Of a DNA stretch of 64,000 nt, positions 25,030 to 33,654 are shown one piece after another. The stretch spans positions 806,001 through 870,000 of the forward strand of contig NZ_CP107960.1 in the NCBI RefSeq assembly GCF_036077095.1. Reading direction: 5' to 3'. The DNA is from Streptomyces sp. NBC_00376 (lineage in GTDB: Bacteria; Actinomycetota; Actinomycetes; Streptomycetales; Streptomycetaceae). A model generated the notes under the pieces. It did no database searches. It saw nothing but the letters and a program-made list of their open reading frames with translations, and had not been told where the DNA came from. The translations under genes were made by a program, and so were the position numbers. How positions within the stretch are numbered: the first letter of the stretch is position 1; each line of letters opens with the position of its first letter.

Positions 25030-25835
25030 CGCAGCGGGGCGAGGGCGAGGAAGTGGCGCAGGTAGCGGGGGTCGGTGCGGCGCAGCGACAGCAGTACGTA
25101 CAGGTCGGCGACGTTGAAGTCGGGATCGTGGGCGGGCGCCCCGCACACCCAGGCACCGAGGCGCAGATAGCCCCGGAGCAGCGGGGGCAGCGTGGCGAGC
25201 CCGGTGGGCGGGACCGCCTGGGCGGCCGTGGTGGGCTGCCAGAGGCGGTGCGGGGTGACCCAGTGGTCCTCGGGTGCCAGGTGCTTCGTCCGTACGGTCT
25301 CCCACGCGCCGGCCGCCGCGGTGCCTCCGTCGGCGAGAGGGATGGAGCAGCAGCCGGCCAGCCAGTTGTGGCCGGTGCGTTCCATGTAGCGGGCGAGTCC
25401 GGCCCAGATCAGTGCTATGACGGCGCCGTCGCGGTGGGCCGGGTGGACGCAGGAGCGTCCGACCTCGACCAGGTCGTCGCGGATCGGGCCGAGCCGGCCG
25501 AGGTCGAACTCGCTCTCCGCGTAGAGGCGTCCGGCGATCCGGGCCCGGTCGGGCGGCAGCACGCGGTAGGTGGCGACGACGTCGCCGGTGGTCTCCTCCC
25601 GGACCAGCAGGTGGTCGCAGTACGCGTCGAACGCGTCGCTGTCCAGGCCGGGTTCGGGTCCGTCGAGCCTGGCGCCCAGCTCACCGGCGAAGACCAGGTG
25701 GCGCAGCCGTTGGGCGGCGCGGACCTCGTCCTGGTCGGCGGCGAGGGACACCCGGTAGCGCGGCGGGGCGGGGGCGACGGGCTGCGCGGGAACGACGGGC
25801 GCGGTGGGGAGGGAGGTGACGGGCAGCGCGTTCAT
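25026..25835 (-). CDS. GNAT-type N-acyltransferase (OlsB-like)
   Basis: The 269-residue protein is of the autoinducer-synthase/OlsB class of GNAT folds: AAQRLRHLVFAGELGARLDG, FDAYCDHLLVREETTGDVVA, TYRVLPP and EVGRSCVHPAHRDGAVIALI. OlsB transfers a 3-hydroxyacyl group from ACP to ornithine. Together with the coupled PlsC-type gene downstream this suggests a phosphate-free ornithine lipid pathway, known in streptomycetes. ATG 25835 follows CCGGAG; the longer frame to 25937 is not protein-like. Co-occurrence, not sequence alone, supports ornithine as acceptor. Confidence 0.78.
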   Translation of the reverse strand: MNALPVTSLPTAPVVPAQPVAPAPPRYRVSLAADQDEVRAAQRLRHLVFAGELGARLDGPEPGLDSDAFDAYCDHLLVREETTGDVVATYRVLPPDRARIAGRLYAESEFDLGRLGPIRDDLVEVGRSCVHPAHRDGAVIALIWAGLARYMERTGHNWLAGCCSIPLADGGTAAAGAWETVRTKHLAPEDHWVTPHRLWQPTTAAQAVPPTGLATLPPLLRGYLRLGAWVCGAPAHDPDFNVADLYVLLSLRRTDPRYLRHFLALAPLR

Positions 25836-26003
25836 GACGGTCTCCGGGGACGGATCGGCAAGGGCGGCCGCCGGGCCGCCGCACTGGATGCGAAGGCCCG
25901 GCCCCTTACTTCTTCCGTGACCGGCTGGATTCGACATGACCGCTCGGGAGAGCCGAAATGTGCGAAGGCTGAATCCCGGGGGCGGCCGGGTGTGTCGTGC
26001 GGG

Positions 26004-27260
26004 TCAGTTCGCGGTGAGCTTGGAGGTGATCTTCGCCGAGGCGGTCCTCGCCGCACGCTGCGGGTCTCCGCCCTCCAGCACCGCCGTCATGTACGGCTTG
26101 ATCGGGTTGTCGGCCTCCACGTCCGCCCACTGCGGCGAGTTGGGGGTCGCCCGGCCCTTCGTGGCGCCGCGGGCCATCGCCGCGGTGCCTTCCTGGCCCA
26201 GGATGACGCGGGCGAGGTCGGGCTTGTTGGGCACGTAGCTCATCGTTCTGGCGAGTTCTTCCTGCCACTTCCGGCCCGCCAGCGCCTTGACCACTTCGAT
26301 GCCCTCGGCGCGCTGGTCCGCCTTGTCCGGGACGATCAGGTCGGACCCGCCGGTGAAGACGGAGCCGGGCTCATTCGCGGTCTTGCCCGGGATCGGGAAG
26401 TAGCCGAGTTTTCCCTTGAGTTCGGGATTCTTCTTCTCGATCTGCGCGACGGTGCCGGGCACCGAGATGATCTGTGCGACATTCCCCTCGGCGAACACGT
26501 CGGCCTGCGGGGGCTTTTCCTCGTCGGCGTCCTTCGGTCCGTCACCGAGCGCCTGGAGTTCCTTGTAGAAGCTCATGCCCCGCAGCGCGGCGGGACTGTC
26601 CAGGGCGCCTTCCCACTGGCCGCCCTTCTCCTCGGCGAGTTCGCCGCCCTCGTCCCAGATGAATCCGGCGAGGACATACCAGTTCTGGCCCGCGAGGTAG
26701 ATCCCCTGATTTCCGTTCCGGTTCAGCTGCCGGCTGTCCGCGATCCACTCGTCCCGGGTCTTCGGCGGGTTCTTTATGCCTGCCTGCTCGAAGAGTTCCT
26801 TGTTGTAGATCACCACTCGGTTGGCCGCGTACCAGGGAATGCCGTACTGCATGCCGCCGATGCTGCCGGGGTCGGCGAGGCCGGGCAGCCAGTCCTCGCT
26901 GCCGAGGTCACGTACGGACTCCAGGGTGAGATCGCGCAGGCCGCCGCTCTCCGCGTACTGGGCGACCTGAGTGTTGCCGACCTCGATGACGTCCGGGGTG
27001 TCCTCGCCCTTGAGTGCGCCGGTGACCTTCGGGCCGATTCCGCTCCAGCTCTGGAACTTGAACTCCAGCTCGACGGACGGGTGCTCGTCCTTGTACGCCT
27101 TGGTGAACCGCTTCAGGAAATCGGCGGAGACGCTGTCCTTCATCAGCCAGATCGTGACCTTCTTGCTGCCGGACGCCTCCGATCCGGAGAGCAGGCCACA
27201 TCCCCCCAGGGCAAAAGTGGAGACGAGCGCGACGGCTCCGACGAGTATGCGGTTCTTCAC
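26004..27260 (-). CDS. Sugar-binding lipoprotein of an ABC transporter (orphan)
   Basis: The 418-residue protein has a lipoprotein signal peptide ending in ALGGC (Cys21 lipidated) and a family-1 solute-binding fold: KKVTIWLMKDSVSADFLKRF, LKGEDTPDVIEVGNTQVAQY and GIPWYAANRVVIYNKELFEQ. The start at GTG 27260 follows AGAAGG at a suitable distance. No permease or ATPase gene is nearby, so it must share a transporter encoded elsewhere. A dre-like palindrome 88 bases upstream (27348-27363) suggests DasR control, hence N-acetylglucosamine or chitobiose as ligand; that is inference from the site. Confidence 0.88.
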   Translation of the reverse strand: MKNRILVGAVALVSTFALGGCGLLSGSEASGSKKVTIWLMKDSVSADFLKRFTKAYKDEHPSVELEFKFQSWSGIGPKVTGALKGEDTPDVIEVGNTQVAQYAESGGLRDLTLESVRDLGSEDWLPGLADPGSIGGMQYGIPWYAANRVVIYNKELFEQAGIKNPPKTRDEWIADSRQLNRNGNQGIYLAGQNWYVLAGFIWDEGGELAEEKGGQWEGALDSPAALRGMSFYKELQALGDGPKDADEEKPPQADVFAEGNVAQIISVPGTVAQIEKKNPELKGKLGYFPIPGKTANEPGSVFTGGSDLIVPDKADQRAEGIEVVKALAGRKWQEELARTMSYVPNKPDLARVILGQEGTAAMARGATKGRATPNSPQWADVEADNPIKPYMTAVLEGGDPQRAARTASAKITSKLTAN

Positions 27261-27347
27261 CAGGTTCACCTTCTGCGAAACGGCACGGCTTAATTCAGGA
27301 CCCGGTGTGGGGGACTGCGGGCGGCGCTCGCACGGGCGTGGCTGGAT

Positions 27348-27363
27348 TTTGGTATGGACCATT
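27348..27363. promoter_or_regulatory. dre-like DasR site upstream of the sugar-binding lipoprotein
   Basis: TTTGGTATGGACCATT matches the DasR consensus ACTGGTCTAGACCACT at 11 of 16 positions and keeps the TGGT-N4-ACCA core. A further TTGGTCAA half-site follows immediately. Confidence 0.5.
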
Positions 27364-27461
27364 GATTTGGTCAAGCGCCGTTCACAGCGCATTCTCCACT
27401 TCGATCTCTCGCGGACTCGGGCCGGTTGGGGCACCGTAGTAAGGACGAGAGGAGACATAAG

Positions 27462-27677
27462 ATGTCAAATCACACCTACCGGGTCACCGAAATCGTCGGA
27501 ACCTCGCACGAGGGCGTGGACGACGCCATCCGCAGAGGCGTCGCAAGAGCTTCTGAAACGTTGCACAATCTCGACTGGTTCGAGATCACTCAAGTGCGTG
27601 GCGAGATCAAGGACGGCCGGGTGGAGCACTACCAGGTTGGCTTGAAAGTGGGCTTCCGGCTCGACGAGACGAGCTGA
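27462..27677 (+). CDS. Dodecin-family flavin-binding protein
   Basis: The 71-residue protein reads YRVTEIVGTSHEGVDDAIRR, GVARASETLHNLDWFEITQV, RGEIKDGRVEHYQVGLKVGF, a complete dodecin: small dodecamers that store flavin (FMN/FAD or lumichrome), with the Trp in LDWFEI stacking on the flavin. ATG 27462 follows AGAGGAG. Single gene with its own hairpin downstream. Confidence 0.95.
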   Translation: MSNHTYRVTEIVGTSHEGVDDAIRRGVARASETLHNLDWFEITQVRGEIKDGRVEHYQVGLKVGFRLDETS

Positions 27678-27706
27678 CACCCGCCACCCCGCACCGCCGC
27701 CGCGGC

Positions 27707-27739
27707 GCGACCGGACCGCGGCCGCGTCCGTCCGGTCGC
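27707..27739. terminator. Hairpin between dodecin and HAD genes
   Basis: Perfect 10-base arms (27707-27716 / 27730-27739) 30 bases after the dodecin stop and 12 bases before the end of the convergent HAD gene. Confidence 0.6.
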
Positions 27740-27751
27740 ACGCCGCCGGGT

Positions 27752-28240
27752 TCAGGTACGGCCCTCTCGCTCCTGCGCGTCCCGCAGAGCGGCCGACGCC
27801 TTCGCCCAGCGGGCCCGTACCACGGTGAAACCGGCCTGCTCGGCCGCGTCACAGACGAGTTCGTCGTCATCGACCAGCATCCGGATCTCACGCTCCCGGC
27901 CCAGCCGCTTCAGGATTTCCAGCTTGGTGTGCCGGGCCGGCCTGCGGTCGCCGTCGCGGCGCATGTACACGCGCCCCTCGGGCAGTCCCTGTTCCGCCAG
28001 CCAGGCAACGGTGTCCCGGCGGCACCTCTCGGGCCGGCCGGTGAGGTACCTGACCTCGCAGCTCCCGGCGCTGTCGAGTGCCAGCCGTACGCCTTCGGCG
28101 AGCGGCGGGTCGTCGACGGCCGCGGCGAAGAAGCCGTCCCAGTCGCGCCGGCGCCCCTCCAGGTAGTGCTGCCGGTGGCCGCTGTCCGCGAGCGTGCCGT
28201 CCAAGTCGAATACGGCCAGGGGCCGATGGTCGCTTCTCAC
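27752..28240 (-). CDS. HAD-superfamily phosphatase (polynucleotide-kinase 3'-phosphatase-like)
   Basis: The 162-residue protein has the HAD motifs: LAVFDLDGTLADS with the nucleophile Asp (motif I DxDGT), VRYLTGRPE (motif II), the Lys of HTKLEILKRL (motif III) and RMLVDDDELVCDAAEQAGF (motif IV). The small size and the WDGFFAAAVDDPPLAEG cap resemble phage/bacterial polynucleotide-kinase phosphatase domains that act on nucleic-acid 3' ends or nucleotides. The start is GTG 28240 after GGGGGT. Its upstream neighbour, the cysteine-rich gene, ends 12 bases before it, so both are probably transcribed together. Confidence 0.8.
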   Translation of the reverse strand: MRSDHRPLAVFDLDGTLADSGHRQHYLEGRRRDWDGFFAAAVDDPPLAEGVRLALDSAGSCEVRYLTGRPERCRRDTVAWLAEQGLPEGRVYMRRDGDRRPARHTKLEILKRLGREREIRMLVDDDELVCDAAEQAGFTVVRARWAKASAALRDAQEREGRT

Positions 28241-28252
28241 ACCCCCAGCAAA

Positions 28253-29332
28253 TCAGACCAGCGCGGCCACCAGCAGCAGTACGACGACGACCCCGGCCAC
28301 CACCGCGGCCACCCTCAGCGACCTGCGTCTCGACCAGACCGGAAGCACCTGCGGACCGTCGGGTCCGGGAAAGACATGGAAGACGTGGTCGGGATCGTCC
28401 GGGATCGTGACCGCCACCAGTTGCAGCCACCCGATCTCGGCCCGTCTGGCCACCTCGTCCGGCCGGGGCGCGAGTGCCGATTCGACGGCCTCGACGTGGG
28501 CGGGGTCCAGCGCCTCGGGTATCGGCTCGCCGGCCGAGGTCAGCGTGGCCCGCTGCCACGCACCGGCGCGTCCGGCCTGCTGGCGGACCCGCAGCGGCGG
28601 TGCCGGGTCCGGCAGTTTCACCGTGTTCCGCTGTGGCGCGTGCCCGACCGAGCCGCCCGTCCACAGGGTGACCAGGCCCGTTCCGTCGCACGGGGTGTGT
28701 TCCGTCGACCTCTCGCCCTCGCAGACCGGGCAGTCCCGGAATCCGGTGTCGTCGCACTTCGGGCACTTCTTGGTGCCCCACCCCTGACATTGCGGGCAGG
28801 CGGTGCGGGGCTTGCGGCACTTCAGGCAGGTGGTCCGTCCGGCCGCGCCCCGTTCCCGCGACGATCCGGCCGGCGCCCGGTCCTTGCGGCGTTCGCCCGT
28901 GCCGTCGCACCAGGTGCACGGCTCCACACCCTTGCAGGCCGGGCACAACGGTCCGGTCTCGCAGCGCAGTTTCCCCTTGGCCCGGCAGCGCGAACAGGGC
29001 TGCCGTCCTTCGTCGCAGCCGCAGGCCACCGTCCGTACGGAACCGTGGAGCACGAGCTCCACCTTCCGCGACCGGGCCGGATCCTTCGGCGGTTCGACCG
29101 GATGGTCGCCGAGCTCCCCTTCGTACGTCTCCCGTCCGGATATGTCGCACTTGCCGGGTCTGGACTCCGGGTGCGTGCTACGGGTCTCCACGGAGCGGAC
29201 GATGCTCAGGTCGAGCATCGGAAGCCGGGTGATGTCGGCGCCGGTCCGCCGCAACTGCGGCCCCTGCCCCGGGCGGCCGATGTGCCGGGCGACCGCTTCG
29301 AGAATGTCGTCCTCGGACAGCGAGTCGGCCAT
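28253..29332 (-). CDS. Cysteine-rich zinc-finger protein with C-terminal membrane anchor
   Basis: The 359-residue protein has three parts. Residues 1-95 begin MADSLSEDDILEAVARHIGR. Residues about 100-215 hold a DnaJ-like cysteine-rich array of CxxC knuckles: CSRCRAKGKLRC, CPACKGVEPCTWCDGTG, CLKCRKPRTACPQCQG, CPKCDDTGFRDCPVCEG. A mixed region follows, and the last 20 residues are one membrane helix (VAAVVAGVVVVLLLVAALV) with Arg-rich residues before it, giving a tail anchor with the bulk in the cytoplasm. There is no J domain, so it is not a DnaJ. I do not know a function. It stands upstream of the HAD phosphatase, probably in one transcript. Confidence 0.75.
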   Translation of the reverse strand: MADSLSEDDILEAVARHIGRPGQGPQLRRTGADITRLPMLDLSIVRSVETRSTHPESRPGKCDISGRETYEGELGDHPVEPPKDPARSRKVELVLHGSVRTVACGCDEGRQPCSRCRAKGKLRCETGPLCPACKGVEPCTWCDGTGERRKDRAPAGSSRERGAAGRTTCLKCRKPRTACPQCQGWGTKKCPKCDDTGFRDCPVCEGERSTEHTPCDGTGLVTLWTGGSVGHAPQRNTVKLPDPAPPLRVRQQAGRAGAWQRATLTSAGEPIPEALDPAHVEAVESALAPRPDEVARRAEIGWLQLVAVTIPDDPDHVFHVFPGPDGPQVLPVWSRRRSLRVAAVVAGVVVVLLLVAALV

Positions 29333-29570
29333 GACGGCGCTTCCACCTCCTCCCCGGCAGGCATGCCTGCGCGCACGACGCAGCGTACGGTCGGCACCGC
29401 CGGAGGCTCAAGAGGGCCGCACGGGCAAGCCCATGGGCGCCGCGCCCGGCACTCGTCGTTCACCGCGCGCACCCGCTCGCGCGCACGGATGGGTGATCAG
29501 CTCCTCACGTTCCGCACGGATCGCAAAAGGTTGTACAGGATCCGCATGGATGCACCAGCGTTTGTAAAGC

Positions 29571-29586
29571 TATATTCAGTTTTGTG
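29571..29586 (+). promoter_or_regulatory. -10 element for a leaderless transcript
   Basis: TATATT at 29571-29576 is followed by seven bases and then the GTG at 29584, the spacing of leaderless streptomycete mRNAs. No clear -35 or ribosome site is visible. The 250-base gap 29333-29583 between divergent genes otherwise shows nothing recognisable. Confidence 0.5.
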
Positions 29587-30975
29587 GCATCCAACGTTAA
29601 CGATGTGAAGCGAATACTCCTGCGATCAGGGAAGAGCCCGTACGACGTAGTACCTGTCGAGCGCGCTCTCCATGAGGACGTGTTCGCCACCAACTCGGGC
29701 AACCTGATCTTCAGCGATGCCGCACACAAGATCCTTGAGACGCCGCGTTCGCAGGTGGTGTCGAACGGGATCACCACCCAGGTCGCCGACGCCGACCGGA
29801 TCAACAGCGAGTACGACGTCTTCGTCATCCCGCTCGCCAACGCCTTCCGGCCCTCCTTCGAACGGCAGCTGGAGCGGCTCACCCAGCTCATCTCGAAGCT
29901 GAAGATCCCCGTAGTGGTCCCCGGCGTCGGCGCCCAGACCGGCGTCAACTACTCCGCGGACCGGCTGAAGCCGATGCAGTCCACGGTCTACGCGTTCGTC
30001 TCCGCCGTACTCGACCACAGCGCCTCCATCGGTGTGCGCGGCGAGTTCACCGAGCGGTATCTGCGGGACATGGGATTCCGCGACGTCGATGTCATCGGCT
30101 GCCCCTCGATGTTCCTCAACGGCAGCAGGCTCACCATCCGGGAGGACGGACGGGCGCTCGGACCCGAGTCCCGCGTCGCCGTCAACGGATCGCACGACGC
30201 GGTGCGCAAGCACAAGCTCGGGCAGATCATCGACCGCGCCCACGCGCGCTACCCGCACCTGCGGTTCATCGGCCAGAACCTCTCCGACGCCCGTCAGCTG
30301 CACTGGCGCGACCTGTCCCACCCGAACGCCGCGGTGACCGGCATCCCCACCCACCCCGACCACCCCATGTTCGAGGAGGGCAAGGTCCGGGTCTACATCG
30401 ACCCGGTCACCTGGATGGACGACCTGAGGGGCTTCGATTTCTCCTTCGGGTCCCGGATCCACGGCAACATCGCGGCGCTGCTGGCCGGAACGCCGGCCAC
30501 GGTCCTCTGCGGCGACTCCCGGACGCTGGAGCTGTGCCGCTACTTCGACATCCCGCACCGGATGCTGTCCAAGGTCCCGGCCGACCTCGACCCCGCCGAC
30601 CTCCACGCCTCGGCGGACTTCGGGCCGCTGATGCGCGGCCACCAGGAGCGGTTCGACCGGTTCATGAACTTCCTCGACAAGAACGGCCTGGAGAACACCT
30701 TCACCCACGGCGACGGCGGCGCAGCCTTCGAGAAGCGGATGAGCGGGCTGTCCTTCCCGCCCGGCGTCCGCCCCTGGGTCGGCTCCGACCCCGCCACGAT
30801 GGCGGCGCGACTGAACTGGCTCCAGACCCAGCTGACCGAACTCACCGCCGAGAACACCCGGCTCAAGCGCAAGGTCCAGAAGAACGCCTCGCTGCCCGCC
30901 CAGCGGTCCACGTACCAGCGCGCCCGCAGCGTCGTGGGAAGGCCCATCAAGCGCGCACTGCGTCCCTCCCGGTAG
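29584..30975 (+). CDS. Polysaccharide pyruvyl transferase-family protein
   Basis: The protein is 463 residues if started at GTG 29584 (leaderless) or 456 from GTG 29605 (MKRILLRSGKSPYDVV). It has the CsaB/WcaK-type fold: VFVIPLANAFRPSFERQLER, IPVVVPGVGAQTGVN, ASIGVRGEFTERYLRDMGF and FSFGSRIHGNIAALLAGTPA with the conserved R-x-H-G of the donor site. Relatives transfer pyruvate from phosphoenolpyruvate to cell-wall or exopolysaccharide sugars as ketals. The C-terminal 60 residues form a coiled coil (LNWLQTQLTELTAENTRLKR) and a basic tail. It is alone, with no other glycan genes beside it, so its acceptor is unknown. Confidence 0.8.
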   Translation: MASNVNDVKRILLRSGKSPYDVVPVERALHEDVFATNSGNLIFSDAAHKILETPRSQVVSNGITTQVADADRINSEYDVFVIPLANAFRPSFERQLERLTQLISKLKIPVVVPGVGAQTGVNYSADRLKPMQSTVYAFVSAVLDHSASIGVRGEFTERYLRDMGFRDVDVIGCPSMFLNGSRLTIREDGRALGPESRVAVNGSHDAVRKHKLGQIIDRAHARYPHLRFIGQNLSDARQLHWRDLSHPNAAVTGIPTHPDHPMFEEGKVRVYIDPVTWMDDLRGFDFSFGSRIHGNIAALLAGTPATVLCGDSRTLELCRYFDIPHRMLSKVPADLDPADLHASADFGPLMRGHQERFDRFMNFLDKNGLENTFTHGDGGAAFEKRMSGLSFPPGVRPWVGSDPATMAARLNWLQTQLTELTAENTRLKRKVQKNASLPAQRSTYQRARSVVGRPIKRALRPSR

Positions 30976-31066
30976 GGCCAGGGCTTCCTCACCGATCCGC
31001 AGGGCCGGCCCGACAGGGGCACCGGAGTCACGGGCCGCCCCTCGATGTCTAGAATCAGACTGTTTG

Positions 31067-31112
31067 CCCCTGGGGCCTGTCCGACCCTGATCCGCCGGAC
31101 AGGCCCCAGGGG
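31067..31112. terminator. Perfect 17-bp hairpin between two same-strand genes
   Basis: Arms 31067-31083 and 31096-31112 pair perfectly around a 12-base loop. It lies 92 bases after the pyruvyl transferase stop and only 39 bases before the UvrA-like start. A TAGAAT at 31050-31055 could be a -10 element placing it in the UvrA-like leader, so it may be a terminator or a leader structure. Confidence 0.65.
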
Positions 31113-31150
31113 GTCGGCCCTGCCCCGATCCGTACGGAGTGCCCGCGCAC

Positions 31151-33571
31151 ATGTCCACCCCCCACGATCCGTACGTCCGGGTGCGCGGCGCCCGTGAGCA
31201 CAACCTCCAGGACGTCTCGGTCGACATCCCGCGCGACACCCTCACCGTCTTCACCGGTGTCTCCGGCTCCGGGAAGTCCTCCCTCGCGTTCGGGACGATC
31301 TACGCCGAGGCCCAGCGCCGTTACTTCGAGTCGGTCGCTCCGTACGCGCGCCGGCTGATCCATCAGGTCGGCGCGCCCGCGGTCGGCGAGGTCACCGGAC
31401 TGCCGCCCGCGGTCTCCCTGGAGCAGCGCCGCTCGGTGCCCGGCGCCCGTTCGTCCGTCGGCACGGTCACCACGCTCTCCAACTTCCTGCGCATGCTGTT
31501 CTCACGGGCCGGGGACTACCCGGCCGGTGCCGAGCGGCTCGACTCCGACGCCTTCTCGCCGAACACCGCCGCCGGGGCGTGCCCGCAGTGCCACGGGCTC
31601 GGCCTGATCCACCGCACCACCGAGGAGCTGCTGGTCCCCGACCCCTCGCTGTCGATCCGGGACGGTGCGATCGCTGCCTGGCCGGGGGCGTGGCAGGGCA
31701 AGAACCTGCGCGATGTGCTGGACGCGCTGGGGTACGACATCGACCGGCCGTGGGGCGAGCTGGGCACCGAGGAGCGGGAGTGGATCCTGTTCACCGACGA
31801 GCAGCCGGTGGTGACGGTCCATCCGGTACGGGAGGCGGGGCGCATCCAACGCCCCTACCAGGGCACGTACATGAGTGCCCGCCGCTATGTGATGCACACC
31901 TTCGCGGACTCCAAGAGCCGCACGTTGCGGGCGAAGGCGGAGCGGTTCCTGGCCAGTGCCCCGTGTCCGGCCTGCGGCGGCAGCCGGCTGCGCCCCCAGG
32001 CGATGGCCGTCACCTTCGCCGGCCGTACGATCGCGGAGCTGGCCGCGCTGCCGCTGACCTCGCTCGCCGAGCTGCTGCGCGCGGCGGGCGGCAGCGAGAC
32101 GGCCCGGGTGCTGACGGCGGATCTGCTCGCCCGGATCGAGACGGTCACCGAGCTCGGCCTCGGCTATCTCAGCCTCGACCGCACCGCCCCGACCCTGTCC
32201 TCCGGCGAGCTCCAACGGCTGCGCCTCGCCACCCAGTTGCGCTCGGGGCTCTTCGGGGTCGTCTACGTGCTGGACGAGCCGTCGGCCGGCCTCCATCCGG
32301 CGGACACCGAGTCGCTGCTCGGGGTGCTGGGCCGGCTGAAGGAGGCCGGGAACTCGGTCTTCGTCGTGGAGCACCAGATGGATGTGGTGCGCCGGGCCGA
32401 CTGGCTGGTCGACGTGGGGCCGCTGGCCGGTGAGCACGGGGGCCGGGTGCTGCACAGCGGGCCACCGGCCGGGCTCGCGGAGGTGGCGGAGTCGGCCACC
32501 CGGCGCTTCCTCTTCGACGACGGGCCCGCACCGCAGCGGAAGGTGCGTACGCCGTCGGGCCTGCTGAGGCTGAACGGGGTCGACCGGCACAATGTCCGGG
32601 GCGTGGACGCCGAGTTCCCGCTCGGCGTCTTCACGGCCGTCACCGGAGTCTCGGGGTCGGGGAAGTCGACGCTGGTCGGCCAGGTCCTGGCCGGTGCGCT
32701 CGCCGACCGGCAGGCCGGCGCCGCGGAACCGGCCGCGGAGCGCCCCGCGCCCTGGTGCGCCTCGGCGCAGGGGCTGGAGGCGGTGGACCGTCTCGTACAG
32801 GTCGACCAGCGGCCGATCGGCCGTACCCCCCGGTCCAATCTGGCCACGTACACCGGGCTCTTCGACGTCGTGCGGAAGCTGTTCGCCGCGACGGAGACGG
32901 CGCGGGAGCGCGGCTACCGGGCCGGGCGGTTCTCCTTCAACGTGGCGGGCGGGCGGTGCGAGACCTGCCAGGGCGAGGGTTTCGTCTCCGTGGAGCTGCT
33001 CTTCCTGCCCAGTACGTACGCGCCCTGCCCGGACTGCCACGGGGCGCGGTACAACCCGCAGACCTTGGAGGTCACCCTGCGCGGTCTGGACATCGCTCAG
33101 GTTCTGGACCTGACGGTGGAGTCGGCGGCCGGGTTCTTCGCGGGTACGCCGGCCGCCGAGCGCAGTCTGCGGACCCTGCTCGACGTCGGGCTCGGCTATC
33201 TGCGGCTCGGTCAGCCCGCGACGGAGCTGTCCGGCGGCGAGGCCCAGCGCATCAAGCTCGCCACCGAGCTCCAGCGGACCCGCCGGGGCCACACCCTGTA
33301 CCTGCTGGACGAGCCGACGACGGGACTGCACCCCTCCGATGTCGAGGTGCTGATGCGGCAGTTGCACGGTCTCGTCGACGCGGGCGACACGGTGGTGGTC
33401 GTGGAGCACGACATGGCGGTGGTCGCGGCTGCCGACCGGGTGATCGATCTGGGCCCCGGCGGCGGCGACCGGGGAGGCAGGATCGTGGCGGCGGGGACGC
33501 CGATGGACGTGGCCCGGTCCCCGGAGAGCCGTACGGCTCCGTACCTCCGGACTGCGCTCCGTCTCGACTGA
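31151..33571 (+). CDS. Short UvrA-like excinuclease ABC ATPase (UvrA2/DrrC type)
   Basis: The 806-residue protein has two ABC ATPase halves with Walker A loops GVSGSGKSSLA and GVSGSGKSTLV, signatures TLSSGELQRLRLA and ELSGGEAQRIKLA, Walker B sequences VYVLDEPSAGLHP and LYLLDEPTTGLHP, and Zn-knuckle cysteines (CPQCHGLG, CPACGGSR, CETCQGEG, CPDCHGAR). Housekeeping UvrA is about 950-1000 residues; this one lacks much of the UvrB-binding region, as in UvrA2/DrrC proteins linked to tolerance of DNA-damaging drugs. I infer a DNA-damage or drug-tolerance role. Start ATG 31151. Confidence 0.9.
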   Translation: MSTPHDPYVRVRGAREHNLQDVSVDIPRDTLTVFTGVSGSGKSSLAFGTIYAEAQRRYFESVAPYARRLIHQVGAPAVGEVTGLPPAVSLEQRRSVPGARSSVGTVTTLSNFLRMLFSRAGDYPAGAERLDSDAFSPNTAAGACPQCHGLGLIHRTTEELLVPDPSLSIRDGAIAAWPGAWQGKNLRDVLDALGYDIDRPWGELGTEEREWILFTDEQPVVTVHPVREAGRIQRPYQGTYMSARRYVMHTFADSKSRTLRAKAERFLASAPCPACGGSRLRPQAMAVTFAGRTIAELAALPLTSLAELLRAAGGSETARVLTADLLARIETVTELGLGYLSLDRTAPTLSSGELQRLRLATQLRSGLFGVVYVLDEPSAGLHPADTESLLGVLGRLKEAGNSVFVVEHQMDVVRRADWLVDVGPLAGEHGGRVLHSGPPAGLAEVAESATRRFLFDDGPAPQRKVRTPSGLLRLNGVDRHNVRGVDAEFPLGVFTAVTGVSGSGKSTLVGQVLAGALADRQAGAAEPAAERPAPWCASAQGLEAVDRLVQVDQRPIGRTPRSNLATYTGLFDVVRKLFAATETARERGYRAGRFSFNVAGGRCETCQGEGFVSVELLFLPSTYAPCPDCHGARYNPQTLEVTLRGLDIAQVLDLTVESAAGFFAGTPAAERSLRTLLDVGLGYLRLGQPATELSGGEAQRIKLATELQRTRRGHTLYLLDEPTTGLHPSDVEVLMRQLHGLVDAGDTVVVVEHDMAVVAAADRVIDLGPGGGDRGGRIVAAGTPMDVARSPESRTAPYLRTALRLD

Positions 33572-33654
33572 CTGCCCATTCGTCACCAACTCCCCTATTT
33601 GCCACGTCAGTTGTCGACCCAGGCAAGCAATGGGGAATGAAACAGTAAAGAACG

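Noticed and set aside
28253..29332. DnaJ annotation for the cysteine-rich protein
   Set aside because: There is no J domain with HPD and the C-terminal substrate domains of DnaJ are absent; only the zinc knuckles are similar.
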